Shown here piece after piece: positions 21,280 to 33,779 of a stretch of 64,000 nt of DNA (the stretch's first letter is position 1; each line of letters begins with the position of its first letter). A program made the position numbers and the translations under genes. This stretch comes from Cannabis sativa (Eukaryota; Streptophyta; Magnoliopsida; Rosales; Cannabaceae), in the NCBI RefSeq assembly GCF_029168945.1, contig NC_083602.1, forward strand, positions 48,545,442 to 48,609,441, in the 5' to 3' direction. The notes under the pieces were generated by a model that saw nothing but the letters and a program-made list of their open reading frames with translations, was not told where the DNA came from and made no database searches.

Positions 21280-23303
21280 TGTAACGCCCTGTCCAACAGG
21301 GACGCCACGTGTGTGCACTTTATTTAAAATGCCAATAATTATATAAGATATAATTATACTAAAAGTGTGGGTAATTAAATTTTTGATAGTTAAAACTCAA
21401 CCTTTAAATTGTTTAACAAAAGATAAGTAACATGATTTATGGGGTCCCCCTGTTTTCAAAATATTTACAAACTGGTTTCAAAGTATTTTACAACATAACA
21501 AAATGCAATCAAAATAGAGCATCCTGCAAAAACTGCTGCCTGCGGCTGGTATGTACATTGCTGCTGCGACCGTACTCATGGTTGTTCGACTTTAGCCTTT
21601 CCTTTACCTGCACCATAAAGCACCAGTGAGTCACAGAGACTCAGCAAGAAAGTGATCAAAACAATAATCGAAAGAAAATAATTATCAACTTATTCTCATG
21701 CCATTATGTTTACTCCCTATTCGATAATAATAAGCATTCCCTTAAACATCATACATTCCTGGTACTTAATAAAGTACCACTTTTACCACTCGTTACATAC
21801 GAGCTGAATATGTCACTATCGTTGCCCGATAAAGCAAACGATAAGTAAGAAACCTAACCGCGGTTTCAAGAGTAATTACTCATAACGGTAATAACCGTTT
21901 CCAACCCTAGGTCATAACCTAGGCTTAATAAACTTTTAATCAGCATCATGATAATAATTAAGGCCACTTCCATTCACCCATTAATCTTTAACCACATACG
22001 GTGCTTACCACTTTTCTTACCTTAATTCAGAAGTCAAAAGTATGGTCGACCTGAGTGGAAGAACAAGCTAAGCAATCCCGGTCCTATGTCACGACAATTA
22101 AAACACAATAAATACCTTAACTCAAAGTTCCGGATTAAAACCCTAATTCAGAAATCAAACGCAACCTAACTCCCAGCAACCCCAATTTAAGTCAAGCATC
22201 CCATATTTAATTTAAAACAGATAGTACCCAACTCCCCGGGTCAAAACTGAACATAACGCAAACCCGAAAAAATTTCTCCCCTGCAGGCAACCGGTCGACC
22301 GGTTCTGATATACCAGAACCCATCCGGTCGACCGGCTTCGCGTACCAGGAACAAAAGTTCCTCTTCACCAAAATCGAACCAAAACCCCTCCAAACCTAAC
22401 CAAACTTTCCAGAACAGTATATTAACATAAATATGGCATAACCTAAGCTGCAAAACACAATGGTTCAATCTCTAGCTTAAAATCACACACTCAAGTGAAG
22501 AAATCAAATTTCTTTTAGCTTCCTCACTCACCAATCAATCCCAACAGCCATGAATTCAATCCAAACATGCATTAACAGACCTTATTCAACTTGGATAACA
22601 AACCCCTACCTTCACTAAACCTACAGCTTTGAAAATTTTCAAAAAAAATAACAAACTTAGCTTGAAAACCTAAGAAAACATCAAAACTAAAAGGATGAAC
22701 TTACCTAGGGTGCAAGGTCAACTTGAAGATGGAGTTTAGCTCTGAAAATTGATGTTGGCTGAAGCAAATCAATCCCTCTAGTGGCTGGTTCAACTTGCTC
22801 GAAGGAAGAGGAGAAGAAGGTTGAGAGAAAATAGGTTACTTGCCTTGGAAGAAAGCTTCTCCTTTCTTTTAAAATGCTTTGATTTCTCTTTTTTTTTTTT
22901 AAAAAAAATTTCCTTCCTTAAATAACAATAGGCAGCAGCAAAAAAAAGAGGAAAAACCAAAAAAGTTTTCTTGAATTCCTAATTTACCCCTCTCACATAA
23001 ATTTTTTTAGAAAAGAAACCCTAGGGGCATTTTGGTAATTTTACTAATTCCCCAATCCGACATTCTAATAAAATTCTAACTTAATCCGGGATATTCTTAA
23101 AATAATTCTTTCATTTAATGTCGTGACATTGCTAACCACATAGCTAAATTTCCACAATTACCGGGCCCAAAATAACGTATTTCATTAAATAATTTCTCAA
23201 AAATTCATCTAAGTAAGATCATAATCCTACTTCATTTTCCAAGTAATTACATATTTAATAAAATATGTCCATTTAAATATTATTTATTTTCTGGGATATT
23301 ACA
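21280..23303 (-). repeat. Element E 5' LTR
   Basis: Partner of the LTR at 14435-16460. It contains the perfect 16-bp palindrome AACCGGTCGACCGGTT (22289-22304) and CCGGTCGACCGG (22324-22335). Between them, read on the minus strand, is the inverted repeat GGTTCTG-N6-CAGAACC. Promoter elements were not identified with confidence. Confidence 0.95.
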
Positions 23304-23717
23304 GATATATAACGGTAAGTTTGTAATATCTTAACTTAGTTGCAATATCGGTCCAGTCCAATGTATACTCCATACATTCGAAACTAGTATACTTTGCTAA
23401 TGTCCTGGAAAGAACATAACACTTACTCCAAGTGTAAGTACACATCATCGCTATCACATTAGTGTAAATCCAAAACACTGATGAAACAGGGACTTAGTCT
23501 TTTGATTCATATGATCACAATCATATTCCACTGTGTTGACGATACTGTAATTGTGAATAAACATATGATCTGGATTTAACTGATTTTTTGTGTAAAAGTA
23601 ATAAACATATTAAACCATTAGCATGTAAAATTCATGCAAACATTAATCACTTCAAGTTTCTTATATTGATAACTAATCAGATTGCAAAGAGTTTTATTTA
23701 GGGCATAAAACCCAACA

Positions 23718-25092
23718 AACTCCCACTTGCACTAATATAAAGCAAAGTGTGCAAATAGGTCAATCTGATGTCTTGATCTTCAGATCAAGTGTAGTATATT
23801 TGAATCCACCCAAACTTCTGGAAACTAGTTCATAAATACACTTATGAAACATCCTTTACTATATGCTTTACTCATCAACGGATACTGAAATCTTTACTGT
23901 TTTAAAAGTACATCCGAATTAACAGAAGACATATCTCTCATATTTTAAAATATGTAATTGAGATAATACAGTGTAGACTTTTCTTTAGTAATATAACTTT
24001 CTTGGTATTTTCGAATTTCCAAAGTTATAATTCTTCTCTGGTAGAGCTTGAATTATTATAGAATAACTCTTCCACCCCCAAAGTAAGCACCATCTCAAGA
24101 ATTTCGAAATGAGATGGTGAGATACAAGGAAAACTGATACACAGTTCCTTAATATCTAACATATAGATCACTTTCATAAATCTTTCTTGAATATCTTCTA
24201 ATGTTCCCTATTTGATTACATCTCAGATAGCTCCCACTCAATAGCAGATGTCTGGTTAAATAATACTTTTAACCTCTGATTGTTTCGAGAGTTACCTAGT
24301 TGTGACTTTTGTATCAGTCTGAAACTTTAAGTTAAGACTAAGTCATCAACATAGCAGACTAGTATTTGAAGTGAAAAATACATGCCAGAGATTAAGTAAT
24401 CAAAATTAAGATACCATAAAATTTTATGAGGATTAAGAATTCTTGGTTCAAGTCATTCGAATAGACTGAACTAGAGTTCTTTATCTTATTCTCATAATTC
24501 TGATAAGTTATACCTATCCATGTGAATGGTTAGATTTGCTTTTCAGTAGTGTTCTTAAGTACCTATCACAAGTGTCAACCTAATGAATATGGGAATAGAA
24601 TTTTAAAATTCTCCCACTCAATTAAGGTAGTGTGAAACTTTATCAAAGAACTTTTATAGGTATCAAACTTTTACTTACAATAGTAAAATGAAATGGAACA
24701 TACAATCAAGATCAAGGATTTATATTGGTAATAGCTAAGTCATTATATTACTTCCACGTTTAAAGAAAATATGTGTTACATAGGGAATTGTGGAATAGAC
24801 TCCACCCCTAAGTATATACATATAGGGTATTGTGGATAAACTCCACCTCTAAGTATATAGAGATTATGATCCACCCCTAAAGGTTGTAAAGATCATGATT
24901 CTCTAAGTGTGATAGAGTTTATGTGGAGTTGAATACTATCCAGAGTTCATTAGATATAAAAGATCGTTGAACTGCATAGTTTTCTTAACTTTTCTCCACC
25001 CCTATCAGATCAAAAGATCCTTTTATCAAACAAATTCTTAATAATTGTATTAGAATTAACAATTATTAATAAACATAGAATTAGTTTCTAGT
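23718..25092 (-). mobile_element. Copia element B internal region, RT end to polypurine tract
   Basis: Starts with the reverse polypurine tract (aactcccacttgcac, 23718-23732). It is strongly decayed, with no ORF longer than a few dozen codons. A Copia RT active-site relic reading ILVCYVDD on the minus strand is at about 24342-24365. The region ends at the target duplication of element F (ctagt, 25088-25092) and resumes at 37513. Confidence 0.65.
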
Positions 25093-25361
25093 TCAAAAAC
25101 TGTGTTTTTGCAAATGTCAGTTGTATATAAGAAAATATAAAAACTGTAAGCGTTTGCAGCAGCAGAAAGTAATTCTGCTACAACAAAACAGAATTGGCAG
25201 AATATGAAATATTTGCAGAAAAATAAATAACTTGACACAAGAGATTTATACGTGGTATCAGTGTTCTCACGAACACTCCTAGTCCACGGGGCCACGCCCA
25301 GAGAATGAAATCAATTAATAAAGTATCAAAATTACAAAGACAATTGACTTAAACAAGTTTA

Positions 25362-28201
25362 TGTTGGGTTTTATGCCCTAAATAAAACTCATTTCAATAT
25401 AATCAGATTTACTTATTAATATAGATCAGAAATAACATTTAATGTTGCATGGTTCACATGATTTATTTCATGATTATATGTACATAATGTATAAATTCAT
25501 CTGAAACCCTTTTCACACACTTGATCCTGTTTATTGTGCTGTCAACACATTGGAAAGTAAACATGACTATGTGAATAAAGTTTCCTAGATTTATCAGACA
25601 TAGGGTTTTACTGATATGATAATCTACAACAGAGTTTACTTGCATTTGGAGAAGTGCTATGTTCTTTCCAGAGCATTGGTTAAAGTAAAGCTCAGGTTGG
25701 ATGCATGGAGTATGCATCGGAAGGGACCGATATTGAACTTTGACTTAGATTTATTAAACTTACCGTAATATTTATTCAAGTCAATATCGCCTAGTTGATC
25801 CTAGATCAAATGATCTTAATCCTGATATTATTAGGCTCAATCTCGAGAGGCTATTCGTGTTCTTTGATTTGTTAGTTAAGCCTACTTTTAGGTCAGGGTG
25901 ATACGTACATTTTGGGAACACGGTAGTGCAATTGAGTGGGAGCGCTATCATAAACATGGAATCTATAGCTTCTATCTGGCGAATAGTAAGCAAAGGATGA
26001 TCTCCTTCGAGCTTGACCAAACGAACATAAATGGTGGAGTACTCATTTCACATAAGCTGAAATATCATTTATACGGGGTCAAGTGTTTTAAGGAATAAAT
26101 ACATTGTAGGGTGTAACGGTAATTTAATCTCTTTACAGTGTGGATCATTCATATAGAGGATCATTGATCACATTAGGATTATAACAATGGATAACTAATG
26201 ATGTGTCTATATGGTGGAACATATAGAGCATTCTATATACTGAGAGTGCAATTCTAAGTTCTATGCGTGGATTCAACGAAGAATTAATAAGTTAGTGAAT
26301 TTTAGTGCTAAATTCTTGATCTACTTATTGGAAGCTCGGTTATATAGACCCATGGTCCCCGCACTAGTTGAGATAATATTGCTTGTAAGACTCATATAAT
26401 TGGTTTTGATTAATCAATTATAATTCTCAAATTAGACTATGTCTATTTGTAGATTTTTCACTAAGTAAGGGCGAAATTGTAAAGAAAGAGTTTATAGGGG
26501 CATATTTGTTAATTATGATATTTTGTATGGTTCAATTAATAAATATGATAAATGACAATATTATTTAATAATTATTTATAGTTATTAAATAGTTAGAATT
26601 GACATTTAAATGGTTGAATTAGAAAATTGGCGTTTTTGAGAAAATCAGATGCAGAAAAGATAAAACTGCAAAATTGCAAAAAGTGAGGCCCAAATCCACT
26701 AAGCATGGCCAGCCACTTTTGTAGGCAATTTAAACTGATTTTTTCATTATTTTAATGCCAAATAATTCAAACCTAACCCTAGTGGAATGCTATAAATAGA
26801 TAGTCAAGGCTTCAGGAAATTTACACTTACATTTCTACACTTCTGATTCAGAAAAAAAACTGAGCCTTCTCTCTCCCTATCTTTGGCTGACCCTTCTCTT
26901 TCTCCTTCCCTCTTCAATTTCGAAAATCTTAGTGTGAGAGTAGTGCCCACACACAGCAAGTGATACCTCAATCATAGTGAGGAAGATCGTGAAGAAAGAT
27001 CATGAGCAAAGGAGTTTCAGCATCAAAGATTCAGAGAATGAGATCCAGGTTCAGATATTGATAATGCTCTACTACAGAAAGGAATCAAGGGCTAGATATC
27101 TGAACGGAAGGAGTCATTATATTCCGCTGCACCCAATGTAAGGTTTCCTAAACTTTATATCTGTTTATTTCATCGTTTTAGAAAGTTCATATTTAGGATG
27201 TTAATAAACATACTTGTGAGTAGATGTAGGATATTTTGCAAACTTTTAAATTTTGTTATTTTATTTATTTAAATTAAATTTAAAATCTGAAAAAGATATT
27301 TAACTTATCTTTTCTAATTTTTATTTAATTTTTATTTATAAAATAACATTTAAATTTTAAAAGTAGTTAGCAAATTTTGAAATGATATTTAGGTTGGTTG
27401 AAACCTAATTTTTCAAAATTGTAGGTTTAATTTTAAATTTAAATTTTTTTAAAATTTCGAATGATTCAAATTTTTTTAAAATTTTCGAAAAATTATTTTT
27501 TAATTAATTAATTATTTTGAAATTAATTATTTAATTTAAAATTAAATAAATCCTACATCCAACTATCCCGTTAACCTTGTTGCAGGAGTATGTGTTTTAG
27601 CTTGTTTGTAAGTTTTCAAAACCTATTATTACTTGATTGCAAATAGCCATGGTTACTTTTTGCCAGATCTAATGATCTGATGGCTCCCTTGGTCAAGTTA
27701 ATAATTTGTAACAGGTAAATTTACAATCTTCTTTCATCTGTGTATGACCTAGCAACATGATAGGACCCATCCAAAGTGTGCCTGTGTGAGCCTATGTGTT
27801 TAATTTTATTATAGATGCATATAGGTTGCTGTTGCTAAATAAAATGTCATAGTCATTTATAGATTTTATTTAGGCCAATTTAGTTTTGGGCTTATTCAAT
27901 TAATAACAGTTGTTCATTTTAAGGTTAAATTCCTCTCTTTTGGGCCTTGTGTGAGAGTTGGGAGCCATAGAAGTGGGTACGACATACTGAACCCAGCACC
28001 CCCTCACATGAACCACCCCAATTGTGAAGGCCCATTTGCCTGATTTGAATGACTGTACTAGGTTAATTACACTAGTTTGACCTAATAAAATTGATTAGCA
28101 ACATAATTAATTTCATTTATTTTGAAATTAATTTCAGAAAATTATAGTTTAAAGAATTCTTTATTCTAAGCTAAACTATATGTATTTTCTTGTATTTAAT
28201 T
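25362..28201 (+). mobile_element. Non-autonomous Angela-LTR element G, 3'-truncated
   Basis: Starts with TGTTGGGTTTTATGCCC, the Angela-like LTR start. LTR-like sequence runs to about 27240, where the canonical ...TTTCCAACA end is replaced by a diverged attttgcaaac. 27244-27690 is very AT-rich and non-coding. 27690-28050 matches element D (4190-4660, reverse). No gag or pol is present, and no polypurine tract or second LTR remains before the host LTR resumes at 28202. Confidence 0.72.
27690..28050 (+). repeat. Conserved internal block shared by elements G and D
   Basis: Matches the reverse complement of about 4190-4660. Recognisable anchors in both copies are taacaggtaaattt, ctttcatctgtgta, ggttaaattcctctcttttg, gggtacgacatactgaaccc and attgtgaaggcccattt. 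No conserved ORF spans it. It is the part of these gene-less elements that best survives, so it may be a signal such as RNA packaging, but that is inference. Confidence 0.75.
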
Positions 28202-28411
28202 AAAGTTTCCCTAAAAAAGACAACTTTTCAAAAGCGAATTCCTTCTCTTTTGAGAAGATCTCAACAAAGGAAAGTTCAGCTGAAAGTGCAACTTTCCAAA
28301 CAAGGAAAAGAGCAACTACAATCCGAATTTATAAGGCAATAAATCGAATATGAATGCACCATAAATGGAAAAATTAGTTTGTCAACTAACTTGCAAAAAA
28401 AGGACTTTACA

Positions 28412-28426
28412 ATCTCCCCCTTTGGC
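28412..28426 (-). other. Element F polypurine tract
   Basis: Minus-strand AAAGGGGGAGAT abuts the 3' LTR end at 28411, as expected for a SIRE-type element. Confidence 0.85.
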
Positions 28427-28728
28427 ACTTTAGATGAACAAAATAATTTTTAACATAAAGTACCTGCAAGGCAAAGTTAGCAAGAGCAAAAGATACTACT
28501 CCCCCTAAGTAACACAATCGAATATCACAAAGAAACTAAAAACAAGCTAACTTTAAAAGATATGTTCACAAGTACTAACCAACCACAACTCCCCCTGGAA
28601 AAAGGGTCCAGAGTTGGGCACACAAACAAATTAAAAATATCTCTCCCCCTTTTTGTTTATCGGAGTGCCAAAGTAAACAAAGAAAGAAAAATAGATATAA
28701 GTTCAACCAAAAGCAAAGAAGAAACAAC

Positions 28729-30291
28729 TTAGTCTCGGTAGAGTTTAATCAAAGAAGACAATTGCTTGGACATCTCATGTTGGACTTCTTCCATTGCTCC
28801 AAGGCAATTATGCACATTCTGAAGTTCGGACTTTACTTCCAGGAGTTCTGCTACAGCAGAACTTGAACTTGCAGCAGCAGAAGAAGCAGCAGCACCACCC
28901 TTTGGCCGTTTTTGAAACACACCATCAAAGTATTCAGTGGGCTGGAATGTAGGTCCACTTATAGGAGGCTCAAGTGTTTCATGTGATTGGGCCACATTCT
29001 TCTGAGAAGATAAAACCTTATAGATTAGATTTGGAAACACAAGTTTAAAGGTTGGCTTTTTACCTCTTCGGAAGGACACAATCTGGTTCAGAATGTGGGA
29101 GGCCAAATCAATTGAAGTTCCAGAAGTGATGCGGTATAAGAGTGAAGCCACATCTTGAGACACTACGGTCTTGTTTGAATCAGGAACCCAATTGCTTAAA
29201 GCAAACCGCATAAGTGATGCATGAGCAAAAGTGAGGTGAGTGATTCGAAGACTCTCCTCTGGTTTCAACTCTGAACGAGCACCCGTGTGTTCAGAGTGCA
29301 TCAACTCATGATCCATGGACATCACTGCATTGGAGACATTCTCGGGCAATTGCAAAGCGTGAGCAATATCCTTTTCAGAAAAAGAGAACCAATGACCCCT
29401 AACATAAACTCTTCGATAAAGTCTAGAATTCTCATCAAGGAAATCATCAGTGAGATTAGCATAAAAATCCTTAACAATGTTTGCAATGTATCCAATGAAA
29501 CCAGTGAGAGTGTTTTCCCATTGATGAAATCGAATAAACTTTACAATACCATAAACACGATGAGCATGCAAATCATAGTTCCTCTCACTTTCAAACTTAC
29601 AGTTTGCATATAAATTCCAGTCACGTTCATTGTCACGATAATAAAATCGAGGGCAGCCAGAAAGAGATGAAGGGACATTACCAGAAGAAGGTTCTTCCAT
29701 AGGCTGCTTGCCTTTGGCAGCAGCAGAGGCCTTTGCTGCAGAAGCAAATTTTGATCGAGGAGGCTCTGGCTCGAGTTCTGTGTCCTCGCTGTCCTTCTCA
29801 GAATGAAGAGACACTGATTTGTCTGAAGAAACTTCCATTAGATCCTCTTCTTCTGAGCTGGAACTTGAAGAGGCTGGGGGTGGATTAGTCTTGAGTTTCC
29901 TCTTGGCTGGAGGGACTGTCTTATCACGAGATTGAGAGGCTCGAAGTTCCTTCTCAGCAGAGGCTTACTGGGCTCGAGTTTGAGTAGAAGGGCTTGTTGG
30001 AGTGGAGCCAGGAATTGATGCAGCAGGAGGGGGAACTGCCAATGGAGGAGGAGATTCCTTCGAAGATTTAGATGAAGAAGACCAGGTGCGAAGAGGTCTT
30101 ACCGATTTGCGAGCAACTTGCTTAGGTGGACGTTTTGGCTTCTCGGTTTGAGATTCACGCTGGGGAAGCGATGAATCTCCAGGCTTTGCAACAGCAAGAG
30201 GATGAACTGAAGCAGCAGGGGGTGCATTCGAAGGAGTTGTAACGGTTTCTTCCAATTTTTTAGTGTGCCCTAGATTCTTGGTTCTCACCAT
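28729..30291 (-). pseudogene. Additional 3' ORF of element F (putative plant transposon protein domain)
   Basis: One reading frame of about 520 codons from ATG at 30291 to a stop at 28729, interrupted once by TAA at 29965-29967. The N-terminal third is basic and Pro/Ser-rich (lysine/arginine clusters, then acidic ESEEED-like Ser/Glu stretches). The middle (from FYYRDNERDWN through VYVRGHWFSFSEKDIAHALQ) resembles the domain annotated as 'putative plant transposon protein' (PF20167 type). An Ala/Ser-rich spacer and a short amphipathic, probably coiled-coil C-terminus follow (VAELLEVKSELQNVHN...). There is no signal peptide or membrane segment, so it does not look like a classical envelope protein. 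It lies downstream of pol, where SIRE elements often carry an extra gene. Function unknown. Confidence 0.72.
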
Positions 30292-30405
30292 TTTGGATCT
30301 GAAAGATAAGATGAACAGAAACACAGAAGAAACAAGAAAATGGGTTCGGGTAGGTGGTGAGTTAAATGACAAAGATTGGTTTATATAAACTTGGAAGCAA
30401 GACAA

Positions 30406-31449
30406 GAAAAGGAAACCAATTTTGAAAATTTAAATGGTAACCGCCAGCCCATGAACACATAAAAGGAAATCGCCCACTCCTCAACTCCTTTCCCCTTTTT
30501 TTTTCAAAAAAAAAATAAAAGGAAACTAGAAATGCCAATAATATTTCCAAAAATACATCAATCTTTCAAGAATAAAGACACATTACCATATAAAGAATAA
30601 TCTTTACTTAGAAATGTATCGAAATAAATCAAAGAAGAATGAATGTTGATACTTACCATTTAAGCACAAGATTTCCTTAACCCATGAAGCAAGTCACACG
30701 CCTCCCTCTTTTTTTTTTAGTTTTTTTTTATTTTGGAAACCGAAAATAAAATATAATGTGTACAATAAATATATGAGATTCTAAACAAGCAATGTAATCA
30801 AATATCATTGAAAAATGACAAATTAAAATACATGTTATGCTTTTAAAGAAAATAACTAATTAGTATCTCAGAACCAAATCGTACTTAATTGATGTTGAGG
30901 AAAAAGATATGAATGTTACTAAAAATTGTGAATCAGGATTATCAATTTAATTTAGTAGAGGAGAATACACATTTGAACACACTTGTCAGACATAAGTGTG
31001 TGTAGTGAAAATAGGATTATTGTCCTTGGCAAGATTTTTCATTTTCGCCTTTTTCAATTTGATCCCGCAACTGGATGCTATCACACCATACTGAAGGTAG
31101 CCCTTTTCTATGGTAGTGCATCCTCATCATAGTTGCTAATTACAATGTTCCAGCTTACTCAAAAGATGGCTTTCACACCTCAGTATGGGTAGCTCTATTC
31201 CAGCAAGGGGTCTGACAAGACTGAAACAAAAATTGCTCAACTCTGTATAAGAACATTTTTTAAACCTAGAAACAAATAAATAGTAACATGAATCTTTTAA
31301 CACAACATCACAAAGTATGATAAGAATAAGATTCTAACTAATTATAATCCAAAAGCATAAACATGATTTGTCAAAATACAATGAAAGTAGATTAAAAGAT
31401 AGAGAAGAATCACATAACAATATTGTACAAAAATATGAACAAGAGAGAT
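30406..31449 (-). other. Non-coding spacer between pol and the additional ORF of element F
   Basis: About 1 kb without a credible ORF on either strand, with T/A homopolymers around 30490-30520 and 30708-30735. A subgenomic promoter or splice acceptor for the downstream ORF might lie here; I saw none that I could defend. Confidence 0.5.
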
Positions 31450-33779
31450 TTAAAGAATGCAAAATCCCAAAGACTCTCTGAGGGAGTCAAACCGACTTGC
31501 ATCTAGGGCCTTTGTGAAAATATCAGCTAATTGTTTTTGAGTATCAACATATTCTAATTGCAAAGATTTATTTTCAACAAGTTCCCTGATAAAGTGATGC
31601 CTTATATCAATGTGTTTTGTTCTAGAATGTTGAACAGGATTTTTGGAAATATTTATGGCACTAGGGTTATCACAAAAAATAGTTAAAACACCCAATTCAA
31701 ATCCATAATCAACATTTGTTTCAACCATAATAGTTGAGTACAACAACTGCCAGCAGCTATGTACTCAGCTTCGGCAGTGGACAAGGAAATGGAATTTTGT
31801 TTCTTGCTATGCCAAGATACTAGATTATTCCCAAGAAAGAAACACCCTCCACTTGTGCTCTTTCGATCATCAGCATTGCCTGCCCAATCTGCATAACTAA
31901 AACAAGCAAGATTAGAATTAGTATCTTTCGAGTACCAAATTCCATAATCAAGAGTGCTATTAACATATCGAATAATCCTTTTCACAGCTGATACATGAGA
32001 TTCCATAGGATTACTTTGATATCTAGCACAAACTCCCACACTGTAACAAATATCAGGACGACTAGCAGTTAAATATAAAAGACTTCCAATCATGCTACGA
32101 TAGAGTGTAGTGTCTACCTTTACTCCATTCTCATCTTTTGACAATTTCAATGTGGTGCTCATTGGAGTACTTACCTGCTTAGCCGATTCAAGACCAAATT
32201 TCTTGACAAGGTTCTTAGCATACTTACTTTGAGATACAAATGTACCTCCTTCCATTTGTCTCACTTGAAAACCCAAAAAGAAAGTAAGCTCACCAACCAT
32301 GCTCATTTCAAATTCACTTTTCATTTGATCAACAAAAACCTGCACTTCATGGTTAGATGTAGAACCAAAAACTATATCATCAACATAAATTTGAGCAATG
32401 ATAAAATCAGATTTTATATGTTTGATGAAAAGAGTTTTATCCACACTACCTCTTTGATAATCATGTGAAAGTAAAAATTGAGTTAACCTTTCATACCAAG
32501 CTCGAGGGGCTTGTTTCAGACCATACAAAGCTTTTTCAAGCTTGTACACATGGTCTGGAAATTGAGGATCTTCGAATCCTTTTGGTTGCTCAACATAAAC
32601 TTCCTCATTCAAAATACCATTTAAGAAGGCAGATTTTACATCCATTTGAAACAATTTAATATTCAAAATACAAGCAATACACAATAGTAAAAGAATTGAT
32701 TCTAATCTTGCAACAGTAGCAAAAGTTTCATCAAAATCAATACCTTCTACCTGTGTGTACTCTTGTGCCACCAAACGAGCCTTGTTTCTCACAATTGTAC
32801 CGAACTCATCACTTTTATTTTTAAATAACCACTTTGTTCCAATTACATTTATACCTTTTGGTCTTCGGACCAAAATCCATACCTTGTTGCGAACAAATTG
32901 GTTGAGTTCCTCTTGCATTGCATTGAGCCATTCCTCAAAGGTCATGGCTTCCTTCACATTTTTCGGTTCATATTGAGAAACAAAACAAAGAAAGCTGATC
33001 AAATTAACATACCTTCTGCGAGTTACCATGCTTTCTTCAGGATTTCCAAGAATGAGATCTTTTGGATGATTGAATTTGACTCTGGTGCTTGGTTCTTTCT
33101 GAATAGAATCAGTGATGATGTTTGGATGAGTCAAGATAGACGGTTCTTGTTCTCCACTCTCAGTTGCAGCAGCATATTCGTCATTTACAGCATCAGCAAT
33201 GGGTTCTGCTGCATCAGGATCTGCTTTTGCTGCTTCTAGAGGAGCATCCATGAGACTATCTATCTTGGCTTCTGTGGAAAACTCTGAAAAATCTTTAAAA
33301 TCATCAACAACCACATTAGCTGATTCCAAAACAGTTTGAGTTCTCCTGTTATAAACACGATAAGCTCTACTGTTTAAGGAATATCCAATAAACACACCAA
33401 CATCACTTTTAGCATCAAATTTACCAATATGCTCACGATCTCTATAGACATAACACACACAACCAAAAACATGAAAATGACTTACATTGGGGCACTTACC
33501 TTTCCAGATTTCATAAGATGTTTTTAAGGTACATGGACGAATAAACACTCTGTTTATTATATAGCAAGCTGTGTTAATAGCTTCAGCCCATAAGCGCTTT
33601 GTCAACTTCTTGCTATTTAACATCACTCTTGCCATTTCCTGCAATGTTCGATTCTTCCTCTCAACAACTCCATTTTGTTGAGGAGTTTTGGGAGCTGAAA
33701 ATTCATGAGTTATACCTGTAGACTTGCAAAAATCATCATACACAGAATTTTCAAACTCCTTACCATGATCACTTCGAAT
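31450..33779 (-). pseudogene. Element F: integrase end, reverse transcriptase, RNase H
   Basis: 686-residue frame (33743-31683), continued after a frameshift near 31740 by 31746-31450. It contains TPQQNGVVERKNRTLQEMAR (integrase Glu), the Copia integrase C-terminal block (FHVFGCVCYVYRD), a linker, and RVT_2 with KWLFKNKSDE, NKARLVAQEYTQVEG, YGLKQAPRAWYERL and the catalytic YVDDIVFG. RNase H follows: YADWAGNADDRKSTSGG, STAEAEYIAAGSCCTQLLW, and FCDNPSAINISKNPVQHSRT with the terminal ADIFTK. One in-frame TGA at 33780-33782 separates it from the upstream integrase. Confidence 0.93.

Larger units (their letters stand above)
14435..23303 (-). mobile_element. Complete Tekay-like chromovirus, element E
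   Basis: Ty3/Gypsy element on the minus strand with two nearly identical LTRs (14435-16460, 2026 bp; 21280-23303, 2024 bp) and a 5-bp target duplication gatat (14430-14434 and 23304-23308). It has a primer binding site complementary to initiator Met tRNA, a polypurine tract, and gag-protease-RT-RNase H-integrase-chromodomain in that order. The chromodomain and ~2-kb LTRs point to the Tekay/Del lineage. The LTR similarity makes this the youngest-looking insertion in the stack, yet the coding frame is interrupted by several single-base shifts. It lies inside the LTR of element B. Confidence 0.95.
10724..23717 (-). repeat. 3' LTR of Copia element B, split by two later insertions
   Basis: Minus-oriented LTR beginning tgttggatattattttacc and ending cataaaacccaaca at 23717, followed by a reverse polypurine tract (23718-23732). 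After removing a solo LTR (11382-13652) and element E (14435-23303) with their target duplications, the pieces 10724-11381, 13658-14434 and 23309-23717 total about 1.84 kb, the same length as the D LTR. It was inserted into the 3' LTR of element A. Confidence 0.82.
25093..28411 (-). repeat. Element F 3' LTR, interrupted by element G
   Basis: 25093-25361 corresponds to 36380-36648 of the 5' LTR, and 28202-28411 corresponds to about 37287-37507. The intervening 638 bp of the LTR (36649-37286), including the 53-bp tandem repeat, has no counterpart here. It is replaced by element G, so part of the LTR was deleted together with the distal end of G. Confidence 0.88.

Noticed and set aside
28729..30291. 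Possible host gene because of the long frame with clear domain structure
   Set aside because: It lies between pol and the polypurine tract of element F on the same strand, inside intact target duplications.
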